Assembly: GCA_013314855.1 (NCBI GenBank)
Contig: JABUEW010000006.1
Span: forward strand, 1-58,964
Length of the DNA: 58,964 bases
DNA from: Bacillota bacterium
GTDB taxonomy: Bacteria > Bacillota > Clostridia > Acetivibrionales > DUMC01
Direction of reading: 5' to 3'
Numbering within the stretch: position 1 is the stretch's first letter; each line of letters begins with the position of its first letter. The translations under genes were made by a program, and so were the position numbers. This document shows, in pieces, positions 17,815 through 26,239 of the stretch. The notes below the pieces were generated by a model, which saw nothing but the letters and a program-made list of their open reading frames with translations, made no database searches and was not told the origin of the DNA.

Positions 17815-18825
17815 ATGAAGGCTTTTTTTATCAATAGCCCTATGAATTCACAAGTGAGGGAAACTGAAATTCCAGTACCCAAAGAGGATGAAATCCTTCT
17901 AAAAGTAATGGCAGTAGGGGTATGTGGCACGGATGTGCATATATTTAAAGGTGAGTATTTTGGTGGATATCCCAGGATTCCCGGGCATGAGTTTTCGGGA
18001 ATCGTAGAAGCTATTGGAGAAAAGGTTACAAAATTCAAAGTTGGACAACATGTTTCAGCAGACCCTAATATATTTTGTGAAGCTTGTGATGCCTGTAAAG
18101 AAAACCGTCAGAACTTTTGTAAGGATATGCAGGCAGTAGGTGTTACCAGGCATGGTGCTTTTGCACAGTTTTTAACAGTCCCAGAACGCTGCGTATTTGA
18201 TATTACAGGACTTTCCTTTACTGCAGGTGCGCTTGTGGAACCTCTTGCATGTGTGGTTTATGGGCAGGAAAAAGTTGGTATACCGCTGGGGGCATCAGTG
18301 CTCATATTCGGTGCGGGACCGATTGGTCTTATGCATACGCAGCTTTCGTGTATTAATGGGGCTGCAAACGTTACAGTTGTAGACCTTTTTGAGGATAAGC
18401 TTGCTCTTGCAAAAAGATTGGGGGCAGACCAGGTATATACACCAAAAGAATTTGAAAAGCAAGGGCTTATTAATTCCTATGAGGTTGTCATTGACTGCAC
18501 AGGTGTTCCAAAGGTAGTGGAGGCTGGTGTGAAATATGTAAAGGATTCAGGTGCTATACTTTTCTTTGGTGTTTGTCCTAACAACAGTACTATAAAAATA
18601 AACCCTTACGAGGTGTTTAAGCGTGAACTCAGAATTGTAGGTACTTTTGCACTCAAGAAGACCTTTGGTAAGGCACTTGCTCTTGCCAGAAATGGGAAAA
18701 TAAATCTGATGGACCTCGTGGATAAAAGGCTTTTGATAGATGATGCACCAGGTCTTTTTGAGAACATAATGTTTGGGAATTCCGGACTTAAGACAGTGTT
18801 CTACCCGGATGGGGTAGAAAAATAA
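17815..18825 (+). CDS. Zinc-dependent medium-chain alcohol/polyol dehydrogenase
   Basis: An NAD(P)-dependent dehydrogenase of the MDR superfamily (sorbitol/threonine dehydrogenase group). The catalytic zinc ligands are in CGTDVH and GHEFSG. The structural zinc site is the four-Cys series in CEACDACKENRQNFC, and the nucleotide-binding GAGPIGLM begins near residue 165. Its 336 residues are full length. It starts 33 bases after the amidohydrolase pair on the same strand with an AAAGGAG site, so it likely oxidises an alcohol or reduces an aldehyde made by that pair. The exact substrate is unknown. Confidence 0.85.
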   Translation: MKAFFINSPMNSQVRETEIPVPKEDEILLKVMAVGVCGTDVHIFKGEYFGGYPRIPGHEFSGIVEAIGEKVTKFKVGQHVSADPNIFCEACDACKENRQNFCKDMQAVGVTRHGAFAQFLTVPERCVFDITGLSFTAGALVEPLACVVYGQEKVGIPLGASVLIFGAGPIGLMHTQLSCINGAANVTVVDLFEDKLALAKRLGADQVYTPKEFEKQGLINSYEVVIDCTGVPKVVEAGVKYVKDSGAILFFGVCPNNSTIKINPYEVFKRELRIVGTFALKKTFGKALALARNGKINLMDLVDKRLLIDDAPGLFENIMFGNSGLKTVFYPDGVEK

Positions 18826-18877
18826 AATGGACCGGTAAATTCACCTTCCTACTTTGTATTATTTTTACTTCAAAATT

Positions 18878-19618
18878 CTATATTCCGGCTTCCTCAAAAA
18901 TATCTGCAACGGCAATCTCAAGGCCTTTAAAATGCAGTGATTTAATTGTATCCGTATACTGGTTCACAATAATCCGGCAGGGTTGTTTTTCTGTAAAATG
19001 GTACTGTATTACCTGTCGCTCCTGAGGATCAACGATCCAGTATTCGTTAACTCCGCCTTCAAGATAAACATTAAGCTTTTTCACCATATCCCTGCTTCTT
19101 GTTTGTGGTGACTGGATTTCGATTACAAGTGACGGGATTCCCATGTATCTGTCTTTGCTGTTTGTTGACTCTTTGTGATCACAGGTTACAAGCAGGTCCG
19201 GCTGCACAACATTTTTGGATTTTGTTTCTTCATTATAAAGTGTTACATCAAATGGAGCGGAGAAAACACGGCATTTTTTACCTTCAAACCACAATATGAG
19301 TTTTTTATAGAGGTTTGAATGGATTATCTGATGTATCATTCCAGGTGATGCCAGGAGGAAAACCTTACCGTCAATATATTCGTACCGTTCTTCGTTGCCC
19401 TCAGTGATCTTGAGAAACTCTTCATAAGAGATTTTATTACCGGAATAGCTGTATGCAGCTCCTTTTTCTGTAACCAGTACATGCCCCTCTGAAACATCAT
19501 TATATTTTACAAGCTTTGCGATTATTTTATCATTCTTTGTGATATAGATATCTTCTTCAGCACACATTTTCAAATATTTGCCCAAATGATTCTTAATTTC
19601 TGTTGCTTTAACCTTCAT
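18878..19618 (-). CDS. Fusion of Phd/YefM antitoxin domain and Uma2 (DUF820) nuclease-like domain
   Basis: The first 45 or so residues (MKVKATEIKNHLGKYLKMCA to KIIAKLVKY) have the Phd/YefM antitoxin pattern, a DNA-binding dimer domain. From about residue 62 (SYEEFLKITEG, RYEYIDGKVFLL) to the end runs a Uma2/DUF820 domain with the PD-(D/E)xK-like series PDLLV, SLVIEIQSP and a Lys after DMVKK, then NEYWIVDP. Uma2 proteins are usually single-domain and of unknown role. Here a repressor/antitoxin-type head is attached to a nuclease-type body with no separate toxin gene nearby. The start codon has no adjacent ribosome site; the only good one lies behind a hairpin (see the regulatory entry). Confidence 0.8.
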   Translation of the reverse strand: MKVKATEIKNHLGKYLKMCAEEDIYITKNDKIIAKLVKYNDVSEGHVLVTEKGAAYSYSGNKISYEEFLKITEGNEERYEYIDGKVFLLASPGMIHQIIHSNLYKKLILWFEGKKCRVFSAPFDVTLYNEETKSKNVVQPDLLVTCDHKESTNSKDRYMGIPSLVIEIQSPQTRSRDMVKKLNVYLEGGVNEYWIVDPQERQVIQYHFTEKQPCRIIVNQYTDTIKSLHFKGLEIAVADIFEEAGI

Positions 19619-19676
19619 AAAGTTTGCGTTCGAACATTCGTGACTTTAGTCATGAGGGAGAACGCCATCCTCCTTT
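19619..19676 (-). promoter_or_regulatory. Shine-Dalgarno site separated from the start codon by a 40-base hairpin
   Basis: On the minus strand AAAGGAGG (19676-19669) is followed by 3 bases, then a nested hairpin at 19665-19626, then 7 bases and the ATG of the Phd-Uma2 gene. The outer stem is gcgttc with gaacgc, the inner stem ctcatgact with the region agtcacgaa. Folded, the hairpin would bring the site to about 10 bases from the ATG. The hairpin also resembles IS200/IS605 ends (the gactttagtc core). Alternatively a 17-codon leader frame starting at 19668, whose TGA overlaps the ATG, could couple translation. Confidence 0.5.
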
Positions 19677-19757
19677 CCTATATCTTATGATGCATAATTA
19701 ATATAATTATATTATAACTAAATATTAGCTAATAGTAAAGGCAGAATCAGCTAAATT

Positions 19758-19901
19758 ATGCTGGATATGAGTATATGCTATTTTCTCTCGGAATACTATA
19801 AAGACTGCAAAGACTGCAGCGGAAAACATGTATTATCAACATCAAAACCTTCACTGTATGCAAAGAGAATACTTGAGCATCTTAATATGGAACATTATTG
19901 A
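19758..19901 (+). CDS. Possible small protein or gene remnant (47 residues)
   Basis: A frame from ATG 19758 to TGA 19901 reads MLDMSICYFLSEYYKDCKDC and ends LYAKRILEHLNMEHY. It has a C-x2-C pair and a helical, lysine-rich end. No ribosome binding site is visible and I do not recognise a family. The codons look protein-like rather than random, so it may be the remains of a longer gene. It sits in the 650-base gap before the sialidase-like gene, between the IS605-like hairpin and an inverted-repeat element. Confidence 0.25.
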   Translation: MLDMSICYFLSEYYKDCKDCSGKHVLSTSKPSLYAKRILEHLNMEHY

Positions 19902-19926
19902 GAAGGGTACAGAAAAAAACTGGGAA

Positions 19927-20055
19927 GGGCGCATTTTATTTTTATGAAGAAAATACTTCCAGTAACTAAATGCTCCAAGTCTTAAGAGCCTGTAAATTCA
20001 CTTTGGGGCAAAAATGTTACTTCCAGCATTTTCTTCAAAATTTGAAAATGCGCCC
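19927..20055. repeat. 129-base inverted-repeat element (MITE-like)
   Basis: The arms are 28 bases each: 19927-19954 begins gggcgcatttt and 20028-20055 ends aaaatgcgccc. They match over nearly their full length, with mismatches only in the central AT-rich part. A further inner pair, agtaac (19961-19966) with gttact (20016-20021), extends the stem. The loop contains a 22-base string (19979-20000) that recurs with one indel at 54598-54618. The element could form one long RNA hairpin or be a miniature mobile element. Confidence 0.6.
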
Positions 20056-20266
20056 AGGGGGTACTTTATAATTGAAACATTATTCAATTTATGATAACAT
20101 AAAATATAATATTGGAACTTTATGTAACTTAAAGTTGACTATAATGATTATTTTTGCTTTTGCAGAATGTTTAAAAATGTAGTAATTCTTTGATAAAGAT
20201 AAAATTAATAATAATAAATGAATAATGAAAATGGAAAATAAATCTAAAAAGGATTTGGAGGGATAT

Positions 20267-21409
20267 ATGATGAGCAGACTGGAGAAGGTAAAAGACTTAA
20301 TTATTTTTAAGGATGAAAATTATAATACTTTTCCAAATGTTATAAAAAAACAGGATGGAACCATTATTGTAGGTTTCAGACAGGCGCCTGACTGGCAAAG
20401 AAAAAATATTAACGGAACCAACAAAAATTTTGGAAAAGTTACACATATTGATGCAGCTTCAAAAGCAGTTTACATAACATCAAAGGATGATGGTGCAACA
20501 TGGGATACGAAAGCTAATGAATTGTATGATGATTTTGTATATGGTGTACAGGACCCATGCCTAAATCTCTTAAATGATGGGACAATATTCTGTACATTTT
20601 TTATGTGGAAAGTATTTAAAAAGGAAGACGTGAAAGAAATCCTTCCATCGGACAGAATTATTGATGAAAAATGGATAGGAAGACGCGATGAGGCATACTC
20701 AATTCGATCTTTTGACGGAGGAATAACATGGGATGAACCGATTCCAATTCAATACCCTGGGTACCTGCCTATAGCTGTACGTGGAAATATTGTAGTATTA
20801 GATGATGGTGCAATTTTACTGCCTGCTTATGGGGACAGTAATATAGATGAACCTAGCAAAGTAGTATTTTTAAAAACATATGATCTAGGCAGGACCTGGA
20901 ACAAAATCTCTACCGTCCCAGGCCTTCCGGATTATAGCTTTTTTGAACCAAATTTATACAGAACCGAATCTGGAAAACTAGTTACATTTATCAGATCCCA
21001 TAAGAGAGGCGATAAAAGTGTCTATGATCCCGAAAATATAGAGGCGGCTCCACTAATTACCAGTGAATCTTATGACAATGGAAATACATGGACCCAGCCA
21101 GTTATAAGAAAATTCTATTCACCAAGTCCATTCCATGCATTAAGACTTAAAAGCGGAAATGTCATTGTAACCTATGGATACAGATATAAACCTTTTGGCC
21201 TAAGGGCATTTTTACTCAATGGTGAATGCAGTAATTTTGACCAGGCAAAGGATATTATTTTAAGGGATGACGGACTTGGGACTGATATAGGCTATACAAG
21301 TTCCGTATTACTAAATAATGGAGATATATTAATTACATATTATTATTTTGACGAGGAAGGTGGTTCAAGGTATATTGCCGGTACCATCTGTAGAGAAGTA
21401 TTAGAGTGA
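20267..21409 (+). CDS. Sialidase-like (BNR/Asp-box) glycosidase, cytoplasmic
   Basis: A six-bladed beta-propeller protein of the sialidase superfamily. Four Asp-boxes are visible: SKDDGATW, SFDGGITW, TYDLGRTW and SYDNGNTW. FRQAP near residue 37 stands where sialidases have the FRIP arginine. FEPNLYRTESGKLVTFIRS and the SPSPFHALRLKSGN region carry further conserved positions. There is no signal peptide, so the enzyme would act on an imported sugar or be a non-sialidase glycosidase of this fold. ATG 20267 (or 20270) follows GGAGGG at 20257-20262; upstream ATGs lack such a site. It stands alone between an inverted-repeat element and the convergent ald gene. Confidence 0.75.
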   Translation: MMSRLEKVKDLIIFKDENYNTFPNVIKKQDGTIIVGFRQAPDWQRKNINGTNKNFGKVTHIDAASKAVYITSKDDGATWDTKANELYDDFVYGVQDPCLNLLNDGTIFCTFFMWKVFKKEDVKEILPSDRIIDEKWIGRRDEAYSIRSFDGGITWDEPIPIQYPGYLPIAVRGNIVVLDDGAILLPAYGDSNIDEPSKVVFLKTYDLGRTWNKISTVPGLPDYSFFEPNLYRTESGKLVTFIRSHKRGDKSVYDPENIEAAPLITSESYDNGNTWTQPVIRKFYSPSPFHALRLKSGNVIVTYGYRYKPFGLRAFLLNGECSNFDQAKDIILRDDGLGTDIGYTSSVLLNNGDILITYYYFDEEGGSRYIAGTICREVLE

Positions 21410-21535
21410 AATACAGACTGGAGGAGGATTTATCTTGAAAATTTATATTGAAAATTAAAAATTAATCAGCAATGGATTACGTCTGAAATTGCTAATAAGA
21501 CAAAGCTTCTTATGAATTCATATGGAAAATCATAT

Positions 21536-22663
21536 TTATGAAAAAGCAGAAAGACATTTATCGGCTGATACGTATTCAAGATTGACGGTGTCAGCAACTC
21601 CTTTACAGGTTACACAACCATTATATGTATTTAAACCATGCATGAGTGCTGAATTCTCTTTTAGTGCCTTTTCAGCACCCTTGTCGGCGATTTCCAGGAG
21701 ATAGGGCAGCGTTACACCGGCGAGCGCAAAGGTGGAAGTCCGGGGAACTGCTCCTGGCATGTTTGCAACTGAATAATGTATGACTCCATGTTTCTCATAA
21801 CATGGACTGTCATGGGTGGTAACCCTGTCTATTGTCTCAACTGAGCCGCCCTGGTCAATTGCAACATCCACGATAACAGAACCCTTCTTCATTGTTTTAA
21901 CCATCTCTTCGGTTACGGTTTTGGGGGCCTTGGCACCGGGAACCAGTACGGCTCCTATCAAAAGATCGCATTCCTGTAGCATTTCAGCAGCTACATATTC
22001 GTTATATATTAATGTTGAAATTCTGCCTGCAAATATATCATCTAGGTATGATAACCTGCTTTTACTTATGTCCATTACGGTAACCTTTGCACCCAGGCCT
22101 GCCGCCATTTTTGCAGCATTAGTTCCCACAACTCCGCCGCCGATGATAAGAACTTCTGCCGGCGGTACCCCAGGAACTCCTCCCAACAGAACCCCAAGGC
22201 CACCATTATTCTTTTGAAGCAACGTCGCACCAATCTGTACAGACATCCTTCCGGCAACTTCGCTCATGGGGGCAAGAAGCGGGAGCGAGCCATTTGCCAG
22301 CTGAACTGTTTCGTAAGCGATACCAGTGACTTTTTTCCTTAACAAGGCCTCGACAAGTAAAGGATTTGCAGCCAGATGCAAATAGGTAAACAGCACCTGG
22401 CCTTCCTTTAAAAGGTCATATTCGCACTCAAGCGGTTCTTTAACTTTTACAATCATATCGGCTTCTTCATAAACATCGGTATTATTATTAACCAATACGG
22501 CACCTGCGGATTCATATTCACTATCAGGTATACCGCTTCCGACACCGGCAGACCTTTCTATGACTACCCTGTGTCCGTGTTTTACGAGTGCATGAACGCC
22601 GGCCGCAGTGACGGCCACCCTGTTTTCATTGTTCTTGATTTCCTTTGGAATACCTATCACCAT
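21536..22663 (-). CDS. ald: Alanine dehydrogenase
   Basis: Catalyses NAD-dependent reversible deamination of L-alanine to pyruvate and ammonia in the cytoplasm. The N-terminus [17 protein letters not shown] carries the substrate-binding Arg. [14 protein letters not shown] has the catalytic Lys region, followed by FTYLHLAAN with the active His. The nucleotide site is [22 protein letters not shown], and IDQGGSVET follows. The length of 375 residues is normal. A clear CAGGAGG site precedes the ATG. The Lrp-type gene upstream ends one base before this start, so the two are an operon in which the local regulator probably controls ald in response to alanine. Confidence 0.95.
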   Translation of the reverse strand: MVIGIPKEIKNNENRVAVTAAGVHALVKHGHRVVIERSAGVGSGIPDSEYESAGAVLVNNNTDVYEEADMIVKVKEPLECEYDLLKEGQVLFTYLHLAANPLLVEALLRKKVTGIAYETVQLANGSLPLLAPMSEVAGRMSVQIGATLLQKNNGGLGVLLGGVPGVPPAEVLIIGGGVVGTNAAKMAAGLGAKVTVMDISKSRLSYLDDIFAGRISTLIYNEYVAAEMLQECDLLIGAVLVPGAKAPKTVTEEMVKTMKKGSVIVDVAIDQGGSVETIDRVTTHDSPCYEKHGVIHYSVANMPGAVPRTSTFALAGVTLPYLLEIADKGAEKALKENSALMHGLNTYNGCVTCKGVADTVNLEYVSADKCLSAFS

Positions 22664-22664
22664 A

Positions 22665-23129
22665 TCAACAACCTCCTGTAATATCTTCAGGTATAACCGA
22701 ATAATTGTTCTTAACGGTTGAAAGCACTACTATGGTCCGTGTCTTCTGGACACCTTGCACATTCTTGATCCTGTTGAGCAGGCTTTCGAGAGTGGAAGTG
22801 TTCTCTGTAACGATTTTAAGGGCATAATCGAAATCACCTGCAAGATAATGGCATTCAAGAATTTCATCCTCACCTTTGACATAATCGACAAAACGCTCCG
22901 TAAATTTTGGCCTTTCAAGGCTTATAAACATAATAGCTGTCAGTTCTTTTTTCAGATTTTTAGGGTTTATAATGGTAGTGTACTGCTGGATTATACCTGA
23001 GGCTTCTAACTTTTTAAGCCTGTCGCTCACAGCAGGAACAGAAAGGCCTATTTCGCTGCCTATATCAGATGCAGTAATCCGCGCATTCTTCTGAAGGAGC
23101 TTTAATATTCTGATATCAATACTGTCCAT
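22665..23129 (-). CDS. Lrp/AsnC family transcriptional regulator
   Basis: A 154-residue regulator with an N-terminal winged helix ([21 protein letters not shown], then [19 protein letters not shown]) and a C-terminal RAM ligand-binding domain ([18 protein letters not shown], then [12 protein letters not shown]). The start is placed at the ATG of 23129 ([10 protein letters not shown]), where the family normally begins; a longer frame extends 21 residues upstream without support. Its stop codon overlaps the ribosome site of ald. Such local AsnC-type regulators usually control the adjacent amino-acid gene, here alanine catabolism. Confidence 0.9.
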   Translation of the reverse strand: MDSIDIRILKLLQKNARITASDIGSEIGLSVPAVSDRLKKLEASGIIQQYTTIINPKNLKKELTAIMFISLERPKFTERFVDYVKGEDEILECHYLAGDFDYALKIVTENTSTLESLLNRIKNVQGVQKTRTIVVLSTVKNNYSVIPEDITGGC

Positions 23130-23598
23130 ATTCCATATTCGACCTCTTTCGGAAGATTTATCATGTATTATTTTACAATATTGAAAAAACAATTTAAATA
23201 GTTGTTGTGAATTAACATAGATTTTAAACTATAATTATATCTCAACTTAAATTATTTAGCTTATTTTATAAATTTTTTATGTAACACAAAAAAAATTAAA
23301 CTGGATTTATTCTTTATTTTTAATCCAATTTGCAATTGGTTAACTTCAAACTAGGATAATTATTTGGACGCAACAAAAGCATGAATTAAGAATGGTAAAT
23401 TCAAAGAGCTTCTTTGATGTATTTAAATTATCACAGAATAATCACACACATGTCCTGAAAAGTTGCTATAAGAAAGGGTAGTCTTGAAAGGCAATAGAAT
23501 AAATAGATTCAACAGGAAACGGAAAAAAACTTGAAAAACAGTTGCATTCCGCTGTATTTTATGGCAAATTATTACGTGATAAATATAAATAGAACGAT
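23130..23598. other. AT-rich intergenic region without a recognised gene
   Basis: About 470 bases between the divergent lrp-ald operon and the broken glutamate mutase operon. I looked for a cobalamin riboswitch, as expected before cobalamin-dependent enzymes, and recognise none. No strong promoter or terminator stands out. Confidence 0.5.
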
Positions 23599-24575
23599 AT
23601 GAATCCGAACATAAAAATCGATAAAAGAGTACTACCCCTATATATAAGCAGATAATAGAACAGATCACGCTTTTGATTGAAAAAGGCATTCTCAAACCTG
23701 GAGACCGGCTTCTTCCGGAAAGGGAACTCGCCAGAATGATGAATATTGCCCGAGGGACTATTAACAAAGCTTACGTAGAACTTGAAAAAAACCGCATCCT
23801 GGAAACCGTTCAGGGCGGGGGTACATTTGTCTCAAAAAGGCAGGACATACTGGAGGAAGGTTGTAAGGGAAAGGCTGTCGAGCTGATTAACCGCGTTATT
23901 GATGAGCTTGAAATTCTCAGGCTTAAGTCAAAAGAGATCCATACATTGTTCGAAATCAGGATGCTGGAGAGAGAAAAAATTCAGAAAAAGGTTCGGATTG
24001 CGGCGGTGGACTGCAATCCCGAGGCCCTGTCAATCTTTAAAAAACAGCTTTCGTATATATCCAATGTAGAAATTTTCATATTTTTGCTGGATGAAGTCGA
24101 TTCCAGCTCAAGTCCCGAAAATATTTTCACCGAGTTTGGCATCATATTGACCACTTCGACCCATTACGGTAAGTTGACAGGCTTGCATTCGACACTCAGG
24201 GACAGAATAATACAAGCGACGGTATCACCCAACAGGCAGACTATCATTGACCTGGTAACTATTGCTCAGGGCAGTACCATAGGGATAATATGCCGCAGCA
24301 GAAAGTTCCTCGAAATAATCATGAACAGCCTTAAATCACTGGAGATAGATACAGATAAAGTAAAATATGCTTTTGAAGGGCCTGAACTGAATCTTGATGC
24401 TTTTCTGAAGCAGACATTTATCATTTCACCCGATTTCATCAGGGAAGCCGGTTCTGTGCAAAAGCCGTTATTTGACTTATTCAGTGCCGGAGGAGGCAGA
24501 ATCATACTGTTTGAATACCAGATTGAAAGAGGTTCGATGATGTATATAGAAGAACAGATATCAAATACGATATGA
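23599..24575 (+). pseudogene. GntR family regulator, frameshifted near the N-terminus
   Basis: From ATG 23599 the frame reads MNPNIKIDKRVLPLYISR and stops at 23655. The expected continuation YKQIIEQITLLIEKGILKPG appears in another frame from about 23643 and then runs on to 24575. A two-base insertion in the TATATA run at 23641-23646 explains this. The open part contains most of the winged helix (LLPERELARMMNIARGTINK, GGGTFV) and a long effector domain that I do not recognise. A TTG at 23673 could start a truncated form, but that would lack the first helix. It probably once controlled the glutamate mutase genes that follow by 47 bases. Confidence 0.65.
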
Positions 24576-24622
24576 AAAGGATAAATCTGCAATTGTAATT
24601 TTATATAAGGGTGGTTTTGGTA

Positions 24623-25036
24623 ATGAATAAAAAAACGCTTGTGATTGGGGTCATCGGGGCAGATGTTCGCGCAGCAGGCAACAGGATACTGGCATATGCA
24701 TTTACCCAGGCAGGTTTTCATGTGGTAAACCTCGGAGTCATGGTTTCGCAGGAAGAGTTCGTAAAAGCTGCGGTAGAAACTGCTGCCAATGCCATTGTCG
24801 TTTCCTCACTTTATGGGCATGGAGAGATTGACTGCAGGGTGCTGAGGGGAAAGTGCGACGAAGCAGGGCTCGGAGATGTACCGCTATATGTTGTTGGCAA
24901 TCTGGTCGTAGGTAAAACCCCTTTTGAAGAGGTAGAAGCAAAATTCAAAGCGATGGGCTTCAGCAGGGTATACCCTCCCGGCACGCCTCCCGAGGTGGCC
25001 ATTGCGGATCTGAAAAAAGACCTGGGAGTTGAATAG
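24623..25036 (+). CDS. glmS: Glutamate mutase sigma subunit GlmS with His16 replaced by Arg
   Basis: GlmS is the cobalamin-binding subunit of glutamate mutase, which rearranges L-glutamate to threo-3-methylaspartate with adenosylcobalamin. The sequence is full length (137 residues from ATG 24623) and otherwise normal: [51 protein letters not shown]. The invariant D-x-H-x-x-G motif reads DVRAAG: Arg16 stands in place of the His that coordinates cobalt (codon CGC at 24668-24670, one transition from CAC). The protein should not bind cobalamin in the normal base-off/His-on way. Together with the broken partner genes, it is best seen as a relic. Confidence 0.85.
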   Translation: MNKKTLVIGVIGADVRAAGNRILAYAFTQAGFHVVNLGVMVSQEEFVKAAVETAANAIVVSSLYGHGEIDCRVLRGKCDEAGLGDVPLYVVGNLVVGKTPFEEVEAKFKAMGFSRVYPPGTPPEVAIADLKKDLGVE

Positions 25037-25038
25037 AC

Positions 25039-25250
25039 ATGCCCTGCATTCTTTTGATAGATATAGGAAGCACCTTTACAAAAATAACGGCCATCGACAT
25101 TAGAAAAAAGGTAGTTTTGGGCTGTGCAAACGCATCGACCACCCTCCAAACCGATGTGAACGAAGGCCTGGACAATGCTGTAAAAAAAACTGCGGCAGCA
25201 GCTGGGGCCAATTGTGATTGAAGAAAAGTTTGCCTGCAGCAGTGCCGCCG
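25039..25250 (+). pseudogene. glmL: GlmL (MutL) 5' fragment, truncated and frameshifted
   Basis: GlmL is an ASKHA-fold ATPase thought to reactivate glutamate mutase; it is normally about 460 residues. Here the start PCILLIDIGSTFTKITAID is intact with its phosphate-1 loop, but the frame ends at TGA 25219-25221. One frame over, [11 protein letters not shown] (about 25220-25250) continues the family sequence for a dozen residues before the gene changes abruptly into GlmE. About 85% of GlmL is missing, so no functional product is expected. Confidence 0.82.
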
Positions 25251-26227
25251 GATGAAGAAGAGGCCGATTTGCTTCCTACTACAATTGACAGCTATACGAG
25301 GCACAACAGATATGAAGAGGCAGAGGCCGGAATCAAGGAAAGCATTGAAACAGGCAGGTCGATGCTGAACGGTTTTCCGGCGGTTAACTACGGTGTTCAG
25401 GTCTGCAGGCGCGTCAATGAATCGGTAAAGGCCCCTGTGCAGATAAGACACGGCACACCCGATGCAAGGCTTCTGGCGGAGATTACCATTGCTGGAGGCT
25501 TTACGTCCTTCAAAGTATAACCGTAGGCTACGGCCAGTGCGGAAATCTGCTCCAGGACATCTCTGCAATACGGACACTGGAAGTCCTGACAGAGGAATAT
25601 CTGAAAAAATCCGGGCATGACGATGTGGTTGTAACAATGGTACTGCACCAGTGGATGGGTGGCTTCCCCCAGGATGAATCGAAAGCCTTCGCAGTCATAT
25701 CCTGGGGTGCTGCAGCTGCTTCACTGGCAGGAGCAACAAAAGTAATAGTCAAAACACCTCACGAAGCCATAGGAATTCCCACCAAGGAAGCAAATGCCCA
25801 GGGATTGAAGGCTACGAAGCAGCTGGCAACCATGCTCCGTGATCAATGCATGCCGCTGACCAACGAGCTTGATAACGAGATGAAAATAATATATGCGGAA
25901 ACGAGGAGCATACTTGATAAACCCTTCGAACTGGGGGACGAGGACATTGCCTTAGGTGCGGTTAGAGCATTTGAAGCGGGTGTGATCGACGTGCCCTTTG
26001 CTCCTAGCATATACAACAAGGGCAAGACCCTTCCGGCCAGGGATAATACGGGAGCCGTACGTTTTCTGGATTTCGGCGATCTTCCGTTCAATGAGGAAAT
26101 AAAGGACTTTCACCGGCGGAAGATGCAAGAGCGGGCAAGGTATGAAAAGCAGGATATAAGCTTCCAGATGGTTATAGACGACATCTATGCAATCAGCAAG
26201 GAAAGACTTGTAGGAAGGCCAAAATAG
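25251..26227 (+). pseudogene. glmE: Glutamate mutase epsilon subunit GlmE, 5'-truncated with internal deletion
   Basis: GlmE is the large catalytic barrel of glutamate mutase, about 480 residues. The sequence begins mid-protein at [17 protein letters not shown], roughly residue 85 of a normal GlmE, directly after the GlmL remnant. It runs to GGFTSF (about 25510) and then jumps to [10 protein letters not shown] (from 25518) in a different frame. The block containing GGGISYN and the substrate-binding REPFGPLTGTLVPP region is gone (about 75 residues). The rest, from [17 protein letters not shown] to ERLVGRPK, is continuous. Ends are well preserved, so the decay is recent. Confidence 0.88.
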
Positions 26228-26239
26228 GAGTGTGGGAAA

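Noticed and set aside
19626-19665. Guide-RNA (omega RNA) locus of a TnpB system
   Set aside because: No TnpB or TnpA coding sequence is nearby; only the hairpin resembles such ends.
23130-23598. Cobalamin riboswitch before the glutamate mutase genes
   Set aside because: No B12-box or recognisable fold could be found by eye.
24960-25637. Long minus-strand frame of 225 codons opposite glmL and glmE
   Set aside because: It mirrors the coding frame of recognisable GlmS/GlmL/GlmE sequence; its translation has no family-like pattern and no ribosome site.
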